A stretch of DNA of 64,000 nucleotides from Haladaptatus salinisoli (GCF_020614375.1 NZ_CP085327.1:2282823-2346822); one strand, 5' to 3'. Numbered from the stretch's first letter, positions 26,236 to 37,363 are shown. Made by a program: numbers and translations. Notes: generated by a model from the sequence alone, not told the origin.

Positions 26236-27238
26236 GCCTCCTCGAAGTCGAAAACCTGCGGACGTACTTCTACACCCAGGAGGGCATCGTGCAGGCGGTC
26301 GACGGCGTGAGCTTCGACGTCGAGCGCGGCGAGACGCTCGGACTGGTCGGCGAGAGCGGGGCCGGAAAGAGCGTGACCGTAAAGAGCCTGCTCGGTCTCA
26401 TCAACCCGCCCGGCAAGGTGGTCGACGGGACGGTTCGGTTCGACGGGCGCGACCTGACCGCCTGCTCGGAGCGCGAACTGCGACGGGAAGTGCGGGGGAG
26501 CGAGATTTCGTTCGTCTTCCAGGATCCGATGTCGGCGCTGAACCCCGTCTTCACGGTGGGGAACCAGATCGCCGAAATCGTGGAGTACCACACCGACCGC
26601 ACCGAAGCGGAGGCCCGCGACCGAGCAGTCGAACTGCTGGACGACGTGGGCATCCCCGACCCGGAACAGCGCGTCGACCAGTACCCCCACGAGTTCTCCG
26701 GCGGGATGCGCCAGCGCGCGCTCATCGCCATGGCGCTGTCGTGCAATCCGAAGCTCATCATCGCGGACGAGCCGACGACCGCGCTCGACGTGACCATCCA
26801 AGCACAGATTCTAAATCTGTTCGACGAAATTCAGGAGGAGTACGACACGAGCGTCGTCTACGTCACGCACGACCTCGGCGTCGTCCGCGAGGTGTGCGAC
26901 CGCGTGGCCGTGATGTACCTCGGCAAGGTGGTCGAGCACGCCCCGTACGACGAACTGTACCGGAATCCGAGACACCCCTACACCCAGTCGCTGCTGCGGT
27001 CGGTCGTCAGACCCGACGAGCGCGCGGACGACCTGGACCCCATCGCCGGGACGATGCCGAGCGCCATCGACCCGCCGTCGGGCTGCCGATTCCGAACCCG
27101 CTGTCCGGTCGCCATCGACGACTGCGCCCGGGTCGAACCGCCGCGGGTCGACGTCGGCCCGAACCACGACGCCGCGTGCATCCTCCACGAGGACGAGTAC
27201 GGATACGACGAACCGGCGCTCCACGAACGAGGTCGCCC

Positions 27239-27242
<4 letters not shown>
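26232..27242 (+). CDS. dppD: peptide ABC transporter ATP-binding protein (DppD type)
   Basis: 336 residues. Walker A is GESGAGKS (40-47), the Q-loop VFQDPMSALNP, the signature FSGGMRQR, Walker B LIIADEPTTALD and the switch histidine in YVTHDLG. The C-terminal oligopeptide/dipeptide domain has CRFRTRCPVAIDDC, a cysteine set that in several Opp/Dpp ATPases binds an iron-sulfur cluster. It forms a heterodimer with the next ATPase. The start at 26232 overlaps dppC by 4 bases, and the stop overlaps dppF. Confidence 0.93.
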
Positions 27243-28515
<1,273 letters not shown>

Positions 28516-28519
<4 letters not shown>

Positions 28520-29748
28520 CGATTCCGGACTCCGTCGGCGCGAGCGCGACGGCGCGCGAACTCGGCGGCGTCGAACTCGTCGCCCGCGACCCGGACGTTC
28601 CGCATCCGCCGGCGTCGAACGCGAAACTGCTCACCGCCGCGCTCGCGCTCCACCACCTCGGGCCGGACTACCGCTTCGAGACGAGCGTCTCCCGAGCGGG
28701 CGATTCCCTCGCGCTCGCCGGCCGGGGAAACCCGTCGCTCTCGCCCGTCGAACTGTCGGCGCTCGCCGAGGGCGTCGGAAACGCCGGAATCGACGCCGCG
28801 GCGCGTCTCGTCGCCGACGCGGGCTGGTTCGCCGGACCGTCCCGCGGACCGGGGTGGACGTGGGAGGACGGGAAGTACGGCTACGGCGCGGAGAGCACGG
28901 CGCTCGCGCTCGCCGGAAACGCGGTCTCGGTGACGGTGTCCGGCACCGACGTCGAGGTGACCCCAGAGACGGACGCGGTCGAACTCGTCGCCGATTTCGA
29001 CCGGTCGGCGGACGAGTTGCGGGTGTACCGGGACCCCCGCGACGGGACGATTCGCGTCGAGGGGCGACCGCCCGACCAACCGCGGACCGAAACCGTCCCC
29101 GTCGACGACCCGGTTCGCCACTGCCTGCTCGCGTTCCGCGACGCGCTCGCGGACGCGGGCGTGACCGTCTCCGAGAACCCCCGAACCCCGGCGGACGCGG
29201 AAACGAGCGCCGCCGGCGAGACGATAGCGACGGTGAGGTCGCCGCCCGTCTCGGAACTCGTCCGGGAGATGAACGTTCCCTCCGATAACTTCCTCGCGGA
29301 GCAACTCGCCCGAACCGTCGCCCGCGAGGTGCGCGGCGAGGGGTCGTGGGAGGCGTGGGAGGACGTCGTCGGCGAGTTTCTCGAAGAACGCGGGGCGGGC
29401 GGTTTTCGCATCCGCGACGGCTCCGGCCTGTCGCGCTACAACCTGATATCGTCCCGGGGACTGGTCGGGGTGCTCGAATGGGCCGCCGAGCGGCCGTGGT
29501 CCGCGACCTTCTTCGACTCGCTCCCCGCGCCCGGCGAGGGAACGCTCGAAAATCGACTGCTCGACGCGGACCGCGAGGTCCGTGCGAAGACGGGAACGCT
29601 CACCGGGAGCAGAACCCTCTCGGGAATCGTCCGCCGGGACGGAGAGCGCGACGTGGCGTTTTCGATACTGCTGAGCGGGTTGACCGGAGCGGACGAGGAG
29701 AACGCCCGCGAGACGATCGACGAGTTCGTGCGCGAGTTGGCCGACTGA
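28516..29748 (+). CDS. dacB: S13 D-Ala-D-Ala carboxypeptidase (PBP4/DacB type)
   Basis: 410 residues, GTG start at 28516 overlapping the dppF stop. All three penicillin-binding-protein motifs are present: SxxK as SNAK (Ser34-Lys37, in PPASNAKLLTAA), SxN as SDN (256-258) and KTG (358-360). The family removes D-Ala from murein peptides and cuts D,D crosslinks. Here there is no signal peptide and the N terminus is short, so it probably works in the cytosol, unlike bacterial PBP4. Being the last gene of a peptide-import operon, it may process imported D-amino-acid peptides. Archaea have no murein, so horizontal acquisition is likely. Confidence 0.88.
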
Positions 29749-29759
29749 CCGCGCGAACC

Positions 29760-29764
29760 TTTTT
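29760..29764 (+). terminator. T-tract after the dpp-dacB operon
   Basis: Five T residues (CCTTTTTACGG), 12 bases after the dacB stop; a likely archaeal terminator for the whole operon. It could instead be part of a promoter for an unrecognised plus-strand frame at 29792. Confidence 0.4.
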
Positions 29765-30074
29765 ACGGGAAGACGGAACTAACGCGGGGCGATGCGCCGT
29801 CCGCTCGAACTGCTCGTCTCGGTGCCGTTCGAATCGCCGGAGACTCGCGCCGATAGCGGTGCACATCTCGTGGGCGCGGCGGTTCGGAGCGACGAACGGC
29901 GAGCGGACCGCGCGAAACCGAGAATCGCCGACTCCGGTCCGCCGCCTCCCCGTACTACCCGTTTCGCCCGACGCCGCCGCGCAACATCGCCGCCGCCTCG
30001 AACGCCGCGACGTAGGAATCGGCTTCGACGCGGGTCGGCGACGCCGGCGACGCGCTCCATATCGGCGGAGACGT
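29765..30074. other. gap with possible gene remnants
   Basis: 310 bases with no intact gene. On the minus strand, directly after the S9 peptidase stop, a frame spanning about 30063-29970 ends in VEADSYVAAFEAAAMLRGGV, which looks like a real protein terminus, but it has no start codon; a start exists only in another frame (MERVAGVADP), so a frameshifted small gene is possible. On the plus strand MRRPLELLVSVPFESPE at 29792 is weak. Confidence 0.3.
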
Positions 30075-32042
30075 TCACAGCTCCGCCTCCAGCGCCCGCT
30101 CCACCTTTCGCAGGGTTCGCTCCCACGTCGCCCGCTTCGAGAAGACGTGGTTCTCGTCGGGGTAGTGGTCGGCGTCGAACTCCTTGCCGAGGTCGGTGAG
30201 CGTCTCGACGACGAGGTCGAGCTGTTCGAAGTTGACGTACCGGTCGCCGGTCCCGTGGAAGTTGTAGAGCGGAACCTCGTAGGCGTCCATGTGGGTCACG
30301 GGCGACGCCTCGGCCCATCGCTCCGGTACCTCCCACGGCTCGCCGCCCATCCGGAGCACCTCCGCGGAGGTGGCTGGCGGGTACTTCGTCTCCTCGGCCC
30401 AGTCTCGGTACAGTTCCATATCCGCGAGTCCCGCGAGATTGACGCCGAGCGAGAACGTCTCGGGGTGCGTGCCGAGCACCTGGAGCGTGGCGTAGCCGCC
30501 GTAGGAGAGGCCCCAGACGGCGACCGATTCGGCGTCGACGTAGTCGAGGTCTTTCAAGTACTCCCCCGCCAGCGCCACGTCCGCTATCTCGTCTTTCCCG
30601 CGAGCGCCCGCGATGGCCTGCCGGAACTCCCGACCGTAGCCGATTCCGCCGCGGTAGTTGACGAACAGCCCGACGTACCCCTTCGCGGCGAGGTACTGGT
30701 GGAACGCGTAGAAGAGGCCGTACGACCGCGAGGGGTGCCAACCGTCGCGCATCTGGCGCATCGGCCCGCCGTGAACGCAGACGACGGCGGGGAGGTCGGA
30801 CGCGGTCGCGTCGACCGTATCGGACTCGCGCGGGTCGAGCAGGTAACCCTCGATGCGGCGTCCTGCGCTCTCGAACTCGATTCGCTCCGGTTCGACGGGC
30901 GACGCGGGCCACGATTCGACCGCCGAGCGCGTGAGTCGCCGGGTGTCGCCGTCCGCGTCGACGCGGAGTTCCGGCGAGCGTTCGCGGTCGGCGTGGAGGT
31001 ACGCCAGCGCGTCGCCGTCGGGCGACGGTCGGGGGTGGACGTTCGTCCCCGACGTCTCCACGAGGGGCGCGACGTCCCCGTCGAGCGTAACCGAGAAGAG
31101 TTGGCGCTGGCCGCGGTCGCGGCGGTTCGAGGCGAAGACGAGCGTCTCGTCGTCCACCCACCGCGGCGTCGCGTCGGCGACGCCCTTGTCCTCGAACGCC
31201 CCTTCGGTCAGTTGCGTGCGCTCGCCGGTTTCGGCGTCGACGACGTGAACGTGCTCCCAGCCGTCGAGCGGGAGGGCGAGAGCGACGCGGGTACCGTCCG
31301 GGGACACCTCGGGCGCGCCCTGCGAGACGACGCCGCGCTCGCGGTCGACCTCTCGCGCGAGGACGCGCTCCTCGCCGGACGCCGGGTCGGCGGCGACGAT
31401 TCGCCGGACCGTACCGCCCTCCCCCCGCTGGTCGACGACGACGCGACCGTCGGCCAGCCACGCGGGGCTGTGGCTCGCCGTCTCGCCCCGCGTGCGCCAC
31501 GCCAGTTCGCCGGACTCGACGTCGACGACGCCGACCTGCGTCGCGTCGTCGTCGACGAACCGGTACGCGAGGCGGGCGTCGTCGTCCGACCACGCGAACA
31601 TCCGTGATTCGCCGAGGAACGGGCCGCGCTCCGGCGCGTCGTACGTCCGTTCGTCGCCGGTCGCCGCGTCGCGGACGACGGGGCGTCCGTCGCGGTAGAA
31701 CGCGAATCGGGTACCGTCGTTCGACCACGTGTACGCTTCCCGGTCGTCCGGACCGGAGAGGAGCCGTCTGGTCGTCCGCGCTTCGGGGTCGGCGAGCAGC
31801 AGGTCGCCCGCGTCGGTGGCGACGAGCAGTTCGGTCGCCGTCGGCGACCACGAGAACTCGGTGACGTGTCCGTCGTCCGGCGCGAGTCGCCACGTCGATT
31901 CGGCGTTCGAGTCGGAGACGAACAGCGCGTTGCCGTCGTCCTCGTACATCGCGGCGGCGAGAAAATCGCCGTCCGGCGACCACGACGGCGGACCGGGATA
32001 CTCCACGTCCAGCACGTCAGAAAGAGTCGGGGTTCGTGACAT
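30075..32042 (-). CDS. S9 family prolyl-oligopeptidase-type peptidase
   Basis: 655 residues. Residues 1-370 form a WD40/TolB-like beta-propeller (repeats such as FSWSPTATELLVATD and PRPSPDGDALAYLHA) and residues 385-655 an alpha/beta-hydrolase. The catalytic triad is Ser513 (GLSYGGY), Asp600 (HGTGDRYV) and His632 (PDENHVFS), as in acylaminoacyl-peptidase and dipeptidyl peptidases. It has no signal peptide and should cut short peptides in the cytosol, which fits the adjacent peptide importer although it is convergent with that operon. The exact specificity is not readable. Confidence 0.92.
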   Translation of the reverse strand: MSRTPTLSDVLDVEYPGPPSWSPDGDFLAAAMYEDDGNALFVSDSNAESTWRLAPDDGHVTEFSWSPTATELLVATDAGDLLLADPEARTTRRLLSGPDDREAYTWSNDGTRFAFYRDGRPVVRDAATGDERTYDAPERGPFLGESRMFAWSDDDARLAYRFVDDDATQVGVVDVESGELAWRTRGETASHSPAWLADGRVVVDQRGEGGTVRRIVAADPASGEERVLAREVDRERGVVSQGAPEVSPDGTRVALALPLDGWEHVHVVDAETGERTQLTEGAFEDKGVADATPRWVDDETLVFASNRRDRGQRQLFSVTLDGDVAPLVETSGTNVHPRPSPDGDALAYLHADRERSPELRVDADGDTRRLTRSAVESWPASPVEPERIEFESAGRRIEGYLLDPRESDTVDATASDLPAVVCVHGGPMRQMRDGWHPSRSYGLFYAFHQYLAAKGYVGLFVNYRGGIGYGREFRQAIAGARGKDEIADVALAGEYLKDLDYVDAESVAVWGLSYGGYATLQVLGTHPETFSLGVNLAGLADMELYRDWAEETKYPPATSAEVLRMGGEPWEVPERWAEASPVTHMDAYEVPLYNFHGTGDRYVNFEQLDLVVETLTDLGKEFDADHYPDENHVFSKRATWERTLRKVERALEAEL

Positions 32043-32126
32043 ACCGTCACATTCTGTTACACCCCCAAAGCGGTTCGCAATCCGGCTAGTCGTTCGTCCG
32101 GCGACTCTTCGGCGGTCGGTTTCCGC

Positions 32127-32852
32127 TCAGTAGTTCCGTCCGGCGAGTTTCGTGAGGAAGGCGTCGAGCACCTTCTGTTCGCCCTTCCGGAGGTGTTCGA
32201 GGTAGGTCGGCCCGCTGATGCCGAGGTCGGCGGCGATGTCGTTCGCGGCCACGTCGCGGGGCCAGTTGTAGTAGCCCGCCTCGTGTGCCTCGAAGAGACA
32301 TTCGGTCTGGCGAACCGACAGGGAGTCGTAGATTCTGTCGCTGGTGTCGGCGAACTCGACGTTGTCGTTGGGGTCGACCTCGTGGATGGCCTCCAGTTTC
32401 ACGTCGTACTCCTCTTCCAGTTCGGTGAACACCGATTCGAGTCGGTCGGAGCGCACGAGCACCGTCCAGTACTCGAATCCCCCGGTGATGTGGACCGGCT
32501 CGATGGGCATGAACTCCGAGTTGACGATTTCGGGGACGATGCTGGACGAGCGGTCGTACGTGACGACGACGCGGGCGCGGTTGCCGCCGTCTTTCAGGAT
32601 GGCGGTGCTCTCGACGACGCGGTGGGCGTCGATGGCCTCGACGAACGACTCGATGTCTCGGTCGCCTTCGGAGACGAGGATGAAATCGCCCTTGACCGTC
32701 TCGTCGGTCGGGTACAGCGATTTCTCGATGATGTGCGTCTTCTCGTACTCGTCGGTCACTTCGAGCGTCCAGCAGCCGGGGTGTCGCAGTTTGAGTTCTA
32801 CCTGCCGGTGTCTCGTCCCTTCCCCTTGGTCTCTGACGTGGATGACGCTCAT
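32127..32852 (-). CDS. bacterio-opsin-activator-type HTH (HTH_10) regulator
   Basis: 241 residues. The C terminus (about 185-236) is the HTH_10 domain typical of haloarchaeal Bat-like regulators: LSVRQTECLFEAHEAGYYNW, then DVAANDIAADLGISGPTYLE. The N-terminal 180 residues form two sensor-like units (CWTLEVTDEYEKTHIIEKS, ARVVVTYDRSSSIVPEIVNS) without a recognised ligand. It is a single-gene unit with an AT-rich promoter (TATTATACAAATTC on the minus strand) about 25-45 bases upstream. The targets are unknown. Confidence 0.88.
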   Translation of the reverse strand: MSVIHVRDQGEGTRHRQVELKLRHPGCWTLEVTDEYEKTHIIEKSLYPTDETVKGDFILVSEGDRDIESFVEAIDAHRVVESTAILKDGGNRARVVVTYDRSSSIVPEIVNSEFMPIEPVHITGGFEYWTVLVRSDRLESVFTELEEEYDVKLEAIHEVDPNDNVEFADTSDRIYDSLSVRQTECLFEAHEAGYYNWPRDVAANDIAADLGISGPTYLEHLRKGEQKVLDAFLTKLAGRNY

Positions 32853-32898
32853 AGTACGTGATGCGACCGCACACTAAAGAATTTGTATAATATCTGAA

Positions 32899-33096
32899 TT
32901 ACATTTTCTTCTGCGCTGACCACACAGCCGTCGCGCCGAGCAGGAGCGCCGGGATAAGCGGGAGCACGAGGTACGAGAATTTGAACGGAAGGGCGGGCGG
33001 TCGGAGGTAGATGAGCAGCGGCGCGACGACGAACGCGAGCACCATCACGCCGACCAGAATCCACCCGCTCCGTCCGAACTCTCTCTCGTCGCTCAT
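32899..33096 (-). CDS. 65-residue two-helix membrane protein
   Basis: 65 residues with two hydrophobic helices (WILVGVMVLAFVVAPLLIYL; YLVLPLIPALLLGATAVW) and a short charged N terminus. The ATG shares one base with the stop of the upstream alcohol dehydrogenase gene (TGATG), so it is translated by coupling. No known family is recognised. Confidence 0.7.
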   Translation of the reverse strand: MSDEREFGRSGWILVGVMVLAFVVAPLLIYLRPPALPFKFSYLVLPLIPALLLGATAVWSAQKKM

Positions 33097-34136
33097 CACA
33101 ACTCGCTGTCGGGTTTGACGACGACCTTGCCGAAGCCCTCGCGGTTCTCCAGCATCTCGTGGGCCCGCGCCGTCTCGCTCATGGGCAGCACCTCGCGGAT
33201 GGCCGGTTCGAAGGTGCCGTCCCAGACTAGTTCCATCACGTCGTCCGCCTCGCCGTGGCTCGCCATCGTGGAACCGACGACCGACAGCTGATTCCAGAAG
33301 ATCCGGTTGATGTCGGTCTCCGGATTTCCGCCCGTCGTCGCCCCGCAGGTGAGTACCCGGCCGCCCTTGGCGAGGCTCTTCAGGGAGTCCCGCCACGTCG
33401 CCGCGCCGACGTGGTCGACGACGACGTCGACGCCGCGTTTGCCCGTCAGCTCCCGAACCCGCCGGGCGAAATCTTCGTCGTCGTAGTCGATGACGTGGTC
33501 CGCCCCCAGTTCGCGGGCGTGTTCGAGTTTCTCCTCGCTGCTCCCCGTGGCGTACACCGTGGCTCCGGCGTAGTCGGCGATCTGGACGGCGGCGTGGCCG
33601 ACGCCCCCGGACGCGCCGAGGACGAGGACGTGCTCGCCGGGGGTCACGTCGCCGCGCGTGAGGAGCATCCGCCACGCGGTCTGGAAGACCAGCGGGGCCG
33701 CCGCCGCGGTCTCCCACGGGACGTCGTCGGGAACCGGGAGCAGGTTGTCCTCGGGTATCGCCGCGAGTTCGCTGTGGATTCCCCGCGCGTGCTCGCCGAT
33801 GATGTAGTAGTTCGCGCACATCGAGTGCTGGCCGTGGCGGCAGAACTCGCACTTCCCGCAGTTGACGCCCGCCGAGAGCGCGACGCGGTCGCCGGGTTCG
33901 AAGCGCGTCACGTCCTCGCCGACTTCGAGCACCTCGCCCGCCCCGTCGCTGCCGGGGATGTGCGGCATGTCGAGCGAGAGGCCGGGCAGCCCCCTGCGCG
34001 TCCACACGTCGAGGTGGTTCAGCGCACCTGCCTTGACGTCGATCAGAACCTCGTCGCGCTCGGGTTCCGGGTCGGGGAACTCCCCGTAGTCGATGACCTC
34101 GGTTCCGCCGTGGGATTCGAACTGGACGGCCTGCAT
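33096..34136 (-). CDS. zinc-binding alcohol dehydrogenase / quinone-oxidoreductase family protein
   Basis: 346 residues, MDR superfamily. The N-terminal catalytic domain has HIPGSDGAGEVLEVG, and a structural zinc site in NCGKCEFCRHGQHSMC with four cysteines. The Rossmann part carries VLGASGGVGHAAVQ for NAD(P). The frame is open to 34601, but the ATG at 34136 is the domain start. Substrate unknown. It is the first gene of a two-gene unit with the small membrane protein. Confidence 0.9.
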   Translation of the reverse strand: MQAVQFESHGGTEVIDYGEFPDPEPERDEVLIDVKAGALNHLDVWTRRGLPGLSLDMPHIPGSDGAGEVLEVGEDVTRFEPGDRVALSAGVNCGKCEFCRHGQHSMCANYYIIGEHARGIHSELAAIPEDNLLPVPDDVPWETAAAAPLVFQTAWRMLLTRGDVTPGEHVLVLGASGGVGHAAVQIADYAGATVYATGSSEEKLEHARELGADHVIDYDDEDFARRVRELTGKRGVDVVVDHVGAATWRDSLKSLAKGGRVLTCGATTGGNPETDINRIFWNQLSVVGSTMASHGEADDVMELVWDGTFEPAIREVLPMSETARAHEMLENREGFGKVVVKPDSEL

Positions 34137-34220
34137 ACGGGTTCGTTGCGGGGGAGGGAGTAAAACTGTGTTCACCGCGGTTCGCGTGGACTTTTGGGAG
34201 CGCGACCCGAAGGTCGACGC

Positions 34221-34823
34221 ATGACCGATCACGCTCGCGACGACGGGGACGAGGACGCTCCCCGTGCGAACGACGACCACCGCTCGCACGACCGCTCCGA
34301 CGAACACGACCGCCCCGACGACCACCCCGATCACCACGCCCACGACGTCGACGAACTCGGCTTCGGCGTCGTCACCGTCTCCTCCTCGCGCTCGCTGGAC
34401 GACGACCCCGCGGGCGACGCCATCGGCGAACTGGTCGAGGACGACGGGCACGACATGGTGACGCGGGAACTCGTCTCGGACGACTACGACTCCGTCCAGA
34501 AGACCGTGGACAACCTCGTCGGGCGCAAGGACGTGGACGTGGTCGTGACGACGGGCGGCACGGGCGTCACGCCCGACGACGTGACCATCGAGGCGGTGCA
34601 ACCGCTGCTCGAAAAGGAGCTACCGGGGTTCGGCGAACTGTTCCGCACCCTCTCCTACGACGAAATCGGAACGAAAGTCGTCGGGACGCGCGCGACGGCG
34701 GGCGTCGTCGACGGCGTCGTCATCTTCTGTCTCCCGGGAAGCGAAAACGCGGTTCGGCTCGGGACGGGCGACATCCTCCTCCGCGAGGCGAGCCACCTCG
34801 TCGGCCTCTGCGGACGCGAGTGA
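34221..34823 (+). CDS. moaB: MoaB/Mog family molybdopterin adenylyl-transfer protein with His/Asp-rich N terminus
   Basis: 200 residues. Residues 45-200 are a complete MoaB/Mog domain: GVVTVSSSRSLDDD, VVVTTGGTGVTPDDVTIEAV, the loop SYDEIGTKVVGTRATAG, and FCLPGSENAVRLG. It activates molybdopterin by adenylylation before molybdenum insertion. Residues 2-44 are an unusual run of Asp, His, Arg and Glu (eight His) that could bind metal. The start at 34221 is the only ATG before the domain with good codon use; the next possible start would remove the extension. Confidence 0.85.
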   Translation: MTDHARDDGDEDAPRANDDHRSHDRSDEHDRPDDHPDHHAHDVDELGFGVVTVSSSRSLDDDPAGDAIGELVEDDGHDMVTRELVSDDYDSVQKTVDNLVGRKDVDVVVTTGGTGVTPDDVTIEAVQPLLEKELPGFGELFRTLSYDEIGTKVVGTRATAGVVDGVVIFCLPGSENAVRLGTGDILLREASHLVGLCGRE

Positions 34824-34832
34824 GGGAACGAT

Positions 34833-35651
34833 TCAGAGGCGGAGCGGTTCGGCCGTCTCCCACCGCGACCTGAACTGGCCGTCGACGTTCGTGGCGAACT
34901 CGGGGTCTTTGAGGTCGATGAGCGCGAACGCCTCGCCGGGCGAAAGCGGGTTCGCCACCTCGATGCAGACCTCCACGTCGTCGATGAGGTTGAAGGTCCC
35001 TTCGAGGTTCGGCGTCGTCCGCACCGAAAACCGCGGGTGGTCGGAGAGCGTCGTGGCGTAGCGGTCGCCGACGCTCGGCGGGAGCGTTCGGACGAGTTCC
35101 GGCGACATGAGCACCGCCACTTCCACGCCGCGGTCGAGCGCCGCTTCGAGGTGTTTGCTCACCGTCTCGCCCACGCTGCCGATGTCGAACGTCGGCGACA
35201 CCCGCCCGGCGACCATGACGATGCGCTCCTCCGCGGCGTCGAGTCGCTCGACCAGCAGTTCGAGCGACTCGTCCGGGCCGACCGCCGCCGTCCAGAACCC
35301 TTCTTCGATGGGCGGTTCCGCGGTGTCGAGTTCGGTGCTCAGGTCGTCGACGATGTCCTCGTACTGCTCGGCTTTCGCGTTCAACTCCGCCAACTTATCG
35401 TCCAGCAGGCGGTCGAGTGCGGTTCCCGGCTCCACGGCGATGTACTTCTTCGGGCGACTCGCGCTCTGACTTCTGACGAGGTTGTGCGTCTCCAAACTGT
35501 TGAGCACGTCGTAAATTCGTCCCATCGGGACCTCGCTCGCTCGCGAGAGGTCCTTGGCCGTCGTCGGTCCGGTGTTCAACAGGGCCCGGTACGCCCGTGC
35601 CTCGTATTCGGAGAGACCGAGGTCGCGGAGACTTGCCATGTCTGTTGACAT
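34833..35651 (-). CDS. TrmB family transcriptional regulator
   Basis: 272 residues. Residues 5-75 form the TrmB winged helix (LGLSEYEARAYRALLNTGPT, AKDLSRASEVPMGRIYDVLN). A coiled coil (about 85-110, DKLAELNAKAEQYEDIVDDL) links it to an effector domain with a PLD-like fold (EERIVMVAGRVSPTF, EVAVLMSPELVRTLPPSVGD). TrmB proteins respond to sugars or other metabolites. It is convergent with moaB (10-base gap). Target genes cannot be deduced. Confidence 0.88.
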   Translation of the reverse strand: MSTDMASLRDLGLSEYEARAYRALLNTGPTTAKDLSRASEVPMGRIYDVLNSLETHNLVRSQSASRPKKYIAVEPGTALDRLLDDKLAELNAKAEQYEDIVDDLSTELDTAEPPIEEGFWTAAVGPDESLELLVERLDAAEERIVMVAGRVSPTFDIGSVGETVSKHLEAALDRGVEVAVLMSPELVRTLPPSVGDRYATTLSDHPRFSVRTTPNLEGTFNLIDDVEVCIEVANPLSPGEAFALIDLKDPEFATNVDGQFRSRWETAEPLRL

Positions 35652-35728
35652 TACGCCCCCCGTATAAAAACGCTACGTGCATTGCTGGTAGTTGCAAAAT
35701 CGCGTCTTATTTTATCGGGTCATCGAAG

Positions 35729-37363
35729 TCAGAAGAAATCCGACGCGAGTTCGCTCAGTTCCGCGGGCGTGCTCGCCGGATCGGAGACGGTTCCGTCGGC
35801 GACGAGTCGGGCGGTGCCGCGTTCGTACTCGTCCGCGTTCGGAACGACGACCTTCTCGTGGTCCGCGACGCGGAGCGCGGCCCGGTGGAGGTCGGACTCC
35901 GGCGGGGCGGCGACGGCGATCCGCAGCGGCGGGCGAACGAGTCGAGACGCGGCGGTGGCGTAGCCGGCGACTTGCACGCCGATTCTGTCCGCCGCCCCCG
36001 CGAACGCGCCGACGGCGTCGCGCGCCGCCTCCTCGTAGGACGACGCTCCCGTCAGGATGGAGAGATCGATCAGCGCGTCGGCGAGCGCGGCGTTCCCGTC
36101 GATGGGGCGAAGCGGTCGGTCGAGCAGTCCCGGCCCGTCGGTCGGTCCGTCCACGAACGCGCCGTCCTCCCGCTGGAGCGTCTCGACGGCGTGGTCGGCG
36201 ACGGTTCGGGCGGCGTCGAGGTATCCGTCGCCGAGCACCTGCGCGGCGGTGGCGAAGGCCCGCGTGACGTGGGCGTGGTCGGCGAGCAGGCCGCGTTCGC
36301 TCCCCGCTCCGTCGCCGTCGCGGTAGTGGACGACCGCGCCCTCCTCGACGAGCGAGGCGAGAAAGTCCACGGTGCGCTCCCCGTACCGTCGGGCGCGTTC
36401 GTCGTCGGTGTAGGCGGCGAACGTGAGCAGGGCGTCCGCGGCGAGCGCGTTCCAGTCCGCGAAGGCGGTCGGGTCGACGGGGGGCGCGTCTTCGCTCTCG
36501 CGGTCGCTCGCGTCCCCCTCGTAGTACTCCTCGCCCGGTTGCTGACTCCCGCCGAAGGCGTCGTCCCGCCAGAGCGTCGTCGTCAGGTACTCTATCGTCT
36601 TCTCGGCGGGGTCGCGGTAGCGCGCCTCGCCCGTGTACAGGTAGGCGTTCGCGTAGGCGCGGACGAGCGCGGCGTTCGAGTCGAGGGTCTTCTCGTGGTG
36701 TATATCGCGCCAGTCGCGGGTGCCGGCGTAGCGGAAGAAACCGCCCTCGTAGTCGTCGAAGAGGTTCGCCGTGATCGGCGACAGGGTGGCGAGCGCGCGC
36801 TCTCGGTCGCGTTTGAGCGCGAACTCGATGGTTCGGGGGAGCGGAAACTTCGCGTCGTCGCCCCACCCGCCGTGGGTCGAGTCGAACCGGTCTTCGACCT
36901 GTCCGACCAGCAGGCGCTCTATCTCCTCCGTCACCTCGCCGGACGGGGGATTCTGGTCGCGGACGTTTCGCGGGACCTGCGCCGCGTCCTCGCCCTTGTG
37001 CGTCCAGAGGTCGCGCACCTGTCCGACGACCTGCCGCATCGTCTCCGGGTCGAGGAACGTCGCGCCGGTCAGGTGTTCGCCCTCGGGCGTGAGGAAGACG
37101 GTCGACGGAAAGCCGCCCACGTTGTACCGCTCCCGAACGCGCGGATGGCGGTCGATGTCCACCCGAACCGGGACGAACGAATCGTTGACGTTCGCCGCCA
37201 GCGTCGGCACCGAGTAGGTCGTCTCGTCCATCTCGTGACACCACGAACACCACCGCGCCGAGAGCGAGAGCAAGACGGGCTTTCCGGCGCCTCGGGCCTC
37301 GGCGAAGGCCTCTTCGCCCCACTCCCGCCACTCGATCTTCGTGCGTTCCGCTGACTCGTCCAT
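35729..37363 (-). CDS. DUF255/YyaL-type thioredoxin-fold protein
   Basis: 544 residues. The N-terminal thioredoxin-like DUF255 domain (about 8-140) has the motif WCSWCHEMDETTYS and VDIDRHPRVRERYN, and is followed by an alpha/alpha-toroid of the N-acylglucosamine-epimerase/six-hairpin type (about 150-540: HGGWGDDAKFPLP, YTGEARYRDPAEKTIEYL). Bacterial YyaL and human SPATA20 share this layout but are about 680-780 residues, so this is the shorter haloarchaeal form. The activity is not established. It stands alone between convergent and same-strand neighbours. Confidence 0.88.
   Translation of the reverse strand: MDESAERTKIEWREWGEEAFAEARGAGKPVLLSLSARWCSWCHEMDETTYSVPTLAANVNDSFVPVRVDIDRHPRVRERYNVGGFPSTVFLTPEGEHLTGATFLDPETMRQVVGQVRDLWTHKGEDAAQVPRNVRDQNPPSGEVTEEIERLLVGQVEDRFDSTHGGWGDDAKFPLPRTIEFALKRDRERALATLSPITANLFDDYEGGFFRYAGTRDWRDIHHEKTLDSNAALVRAYANAYLYTGEARYRDPAEKTIEYLTTTLWRDDAFGGSQQPGEEYYEGDASDRESEDAPPVDPTAFADWNALAADALLTFAAYTDDERARRYGERTVDFLASLVEEGAVVHYRDGDGAGSERGLLADHAHVTRAFATAAQVLGDGYLDAARTVADHAVETLQREDGAFVDGPTDGPGLLDRPLRPIDGNAALADALIDLSILTGASSYEEAARDAVGAFAGAADRIGVQVAGYATAASRLVRPPLRIAVAAPPESDLHRAALRVADHEKVVVPNADEYERGTARLVADGTVSDPASTPAELSELASDFF

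Noticed and set aside
35597-37354. 585-codon plus-strand frame over the DUF255 gene
   Set aside because: No domain is seen, whereas the minus strand has the WCSWC motif and conserved toroid.
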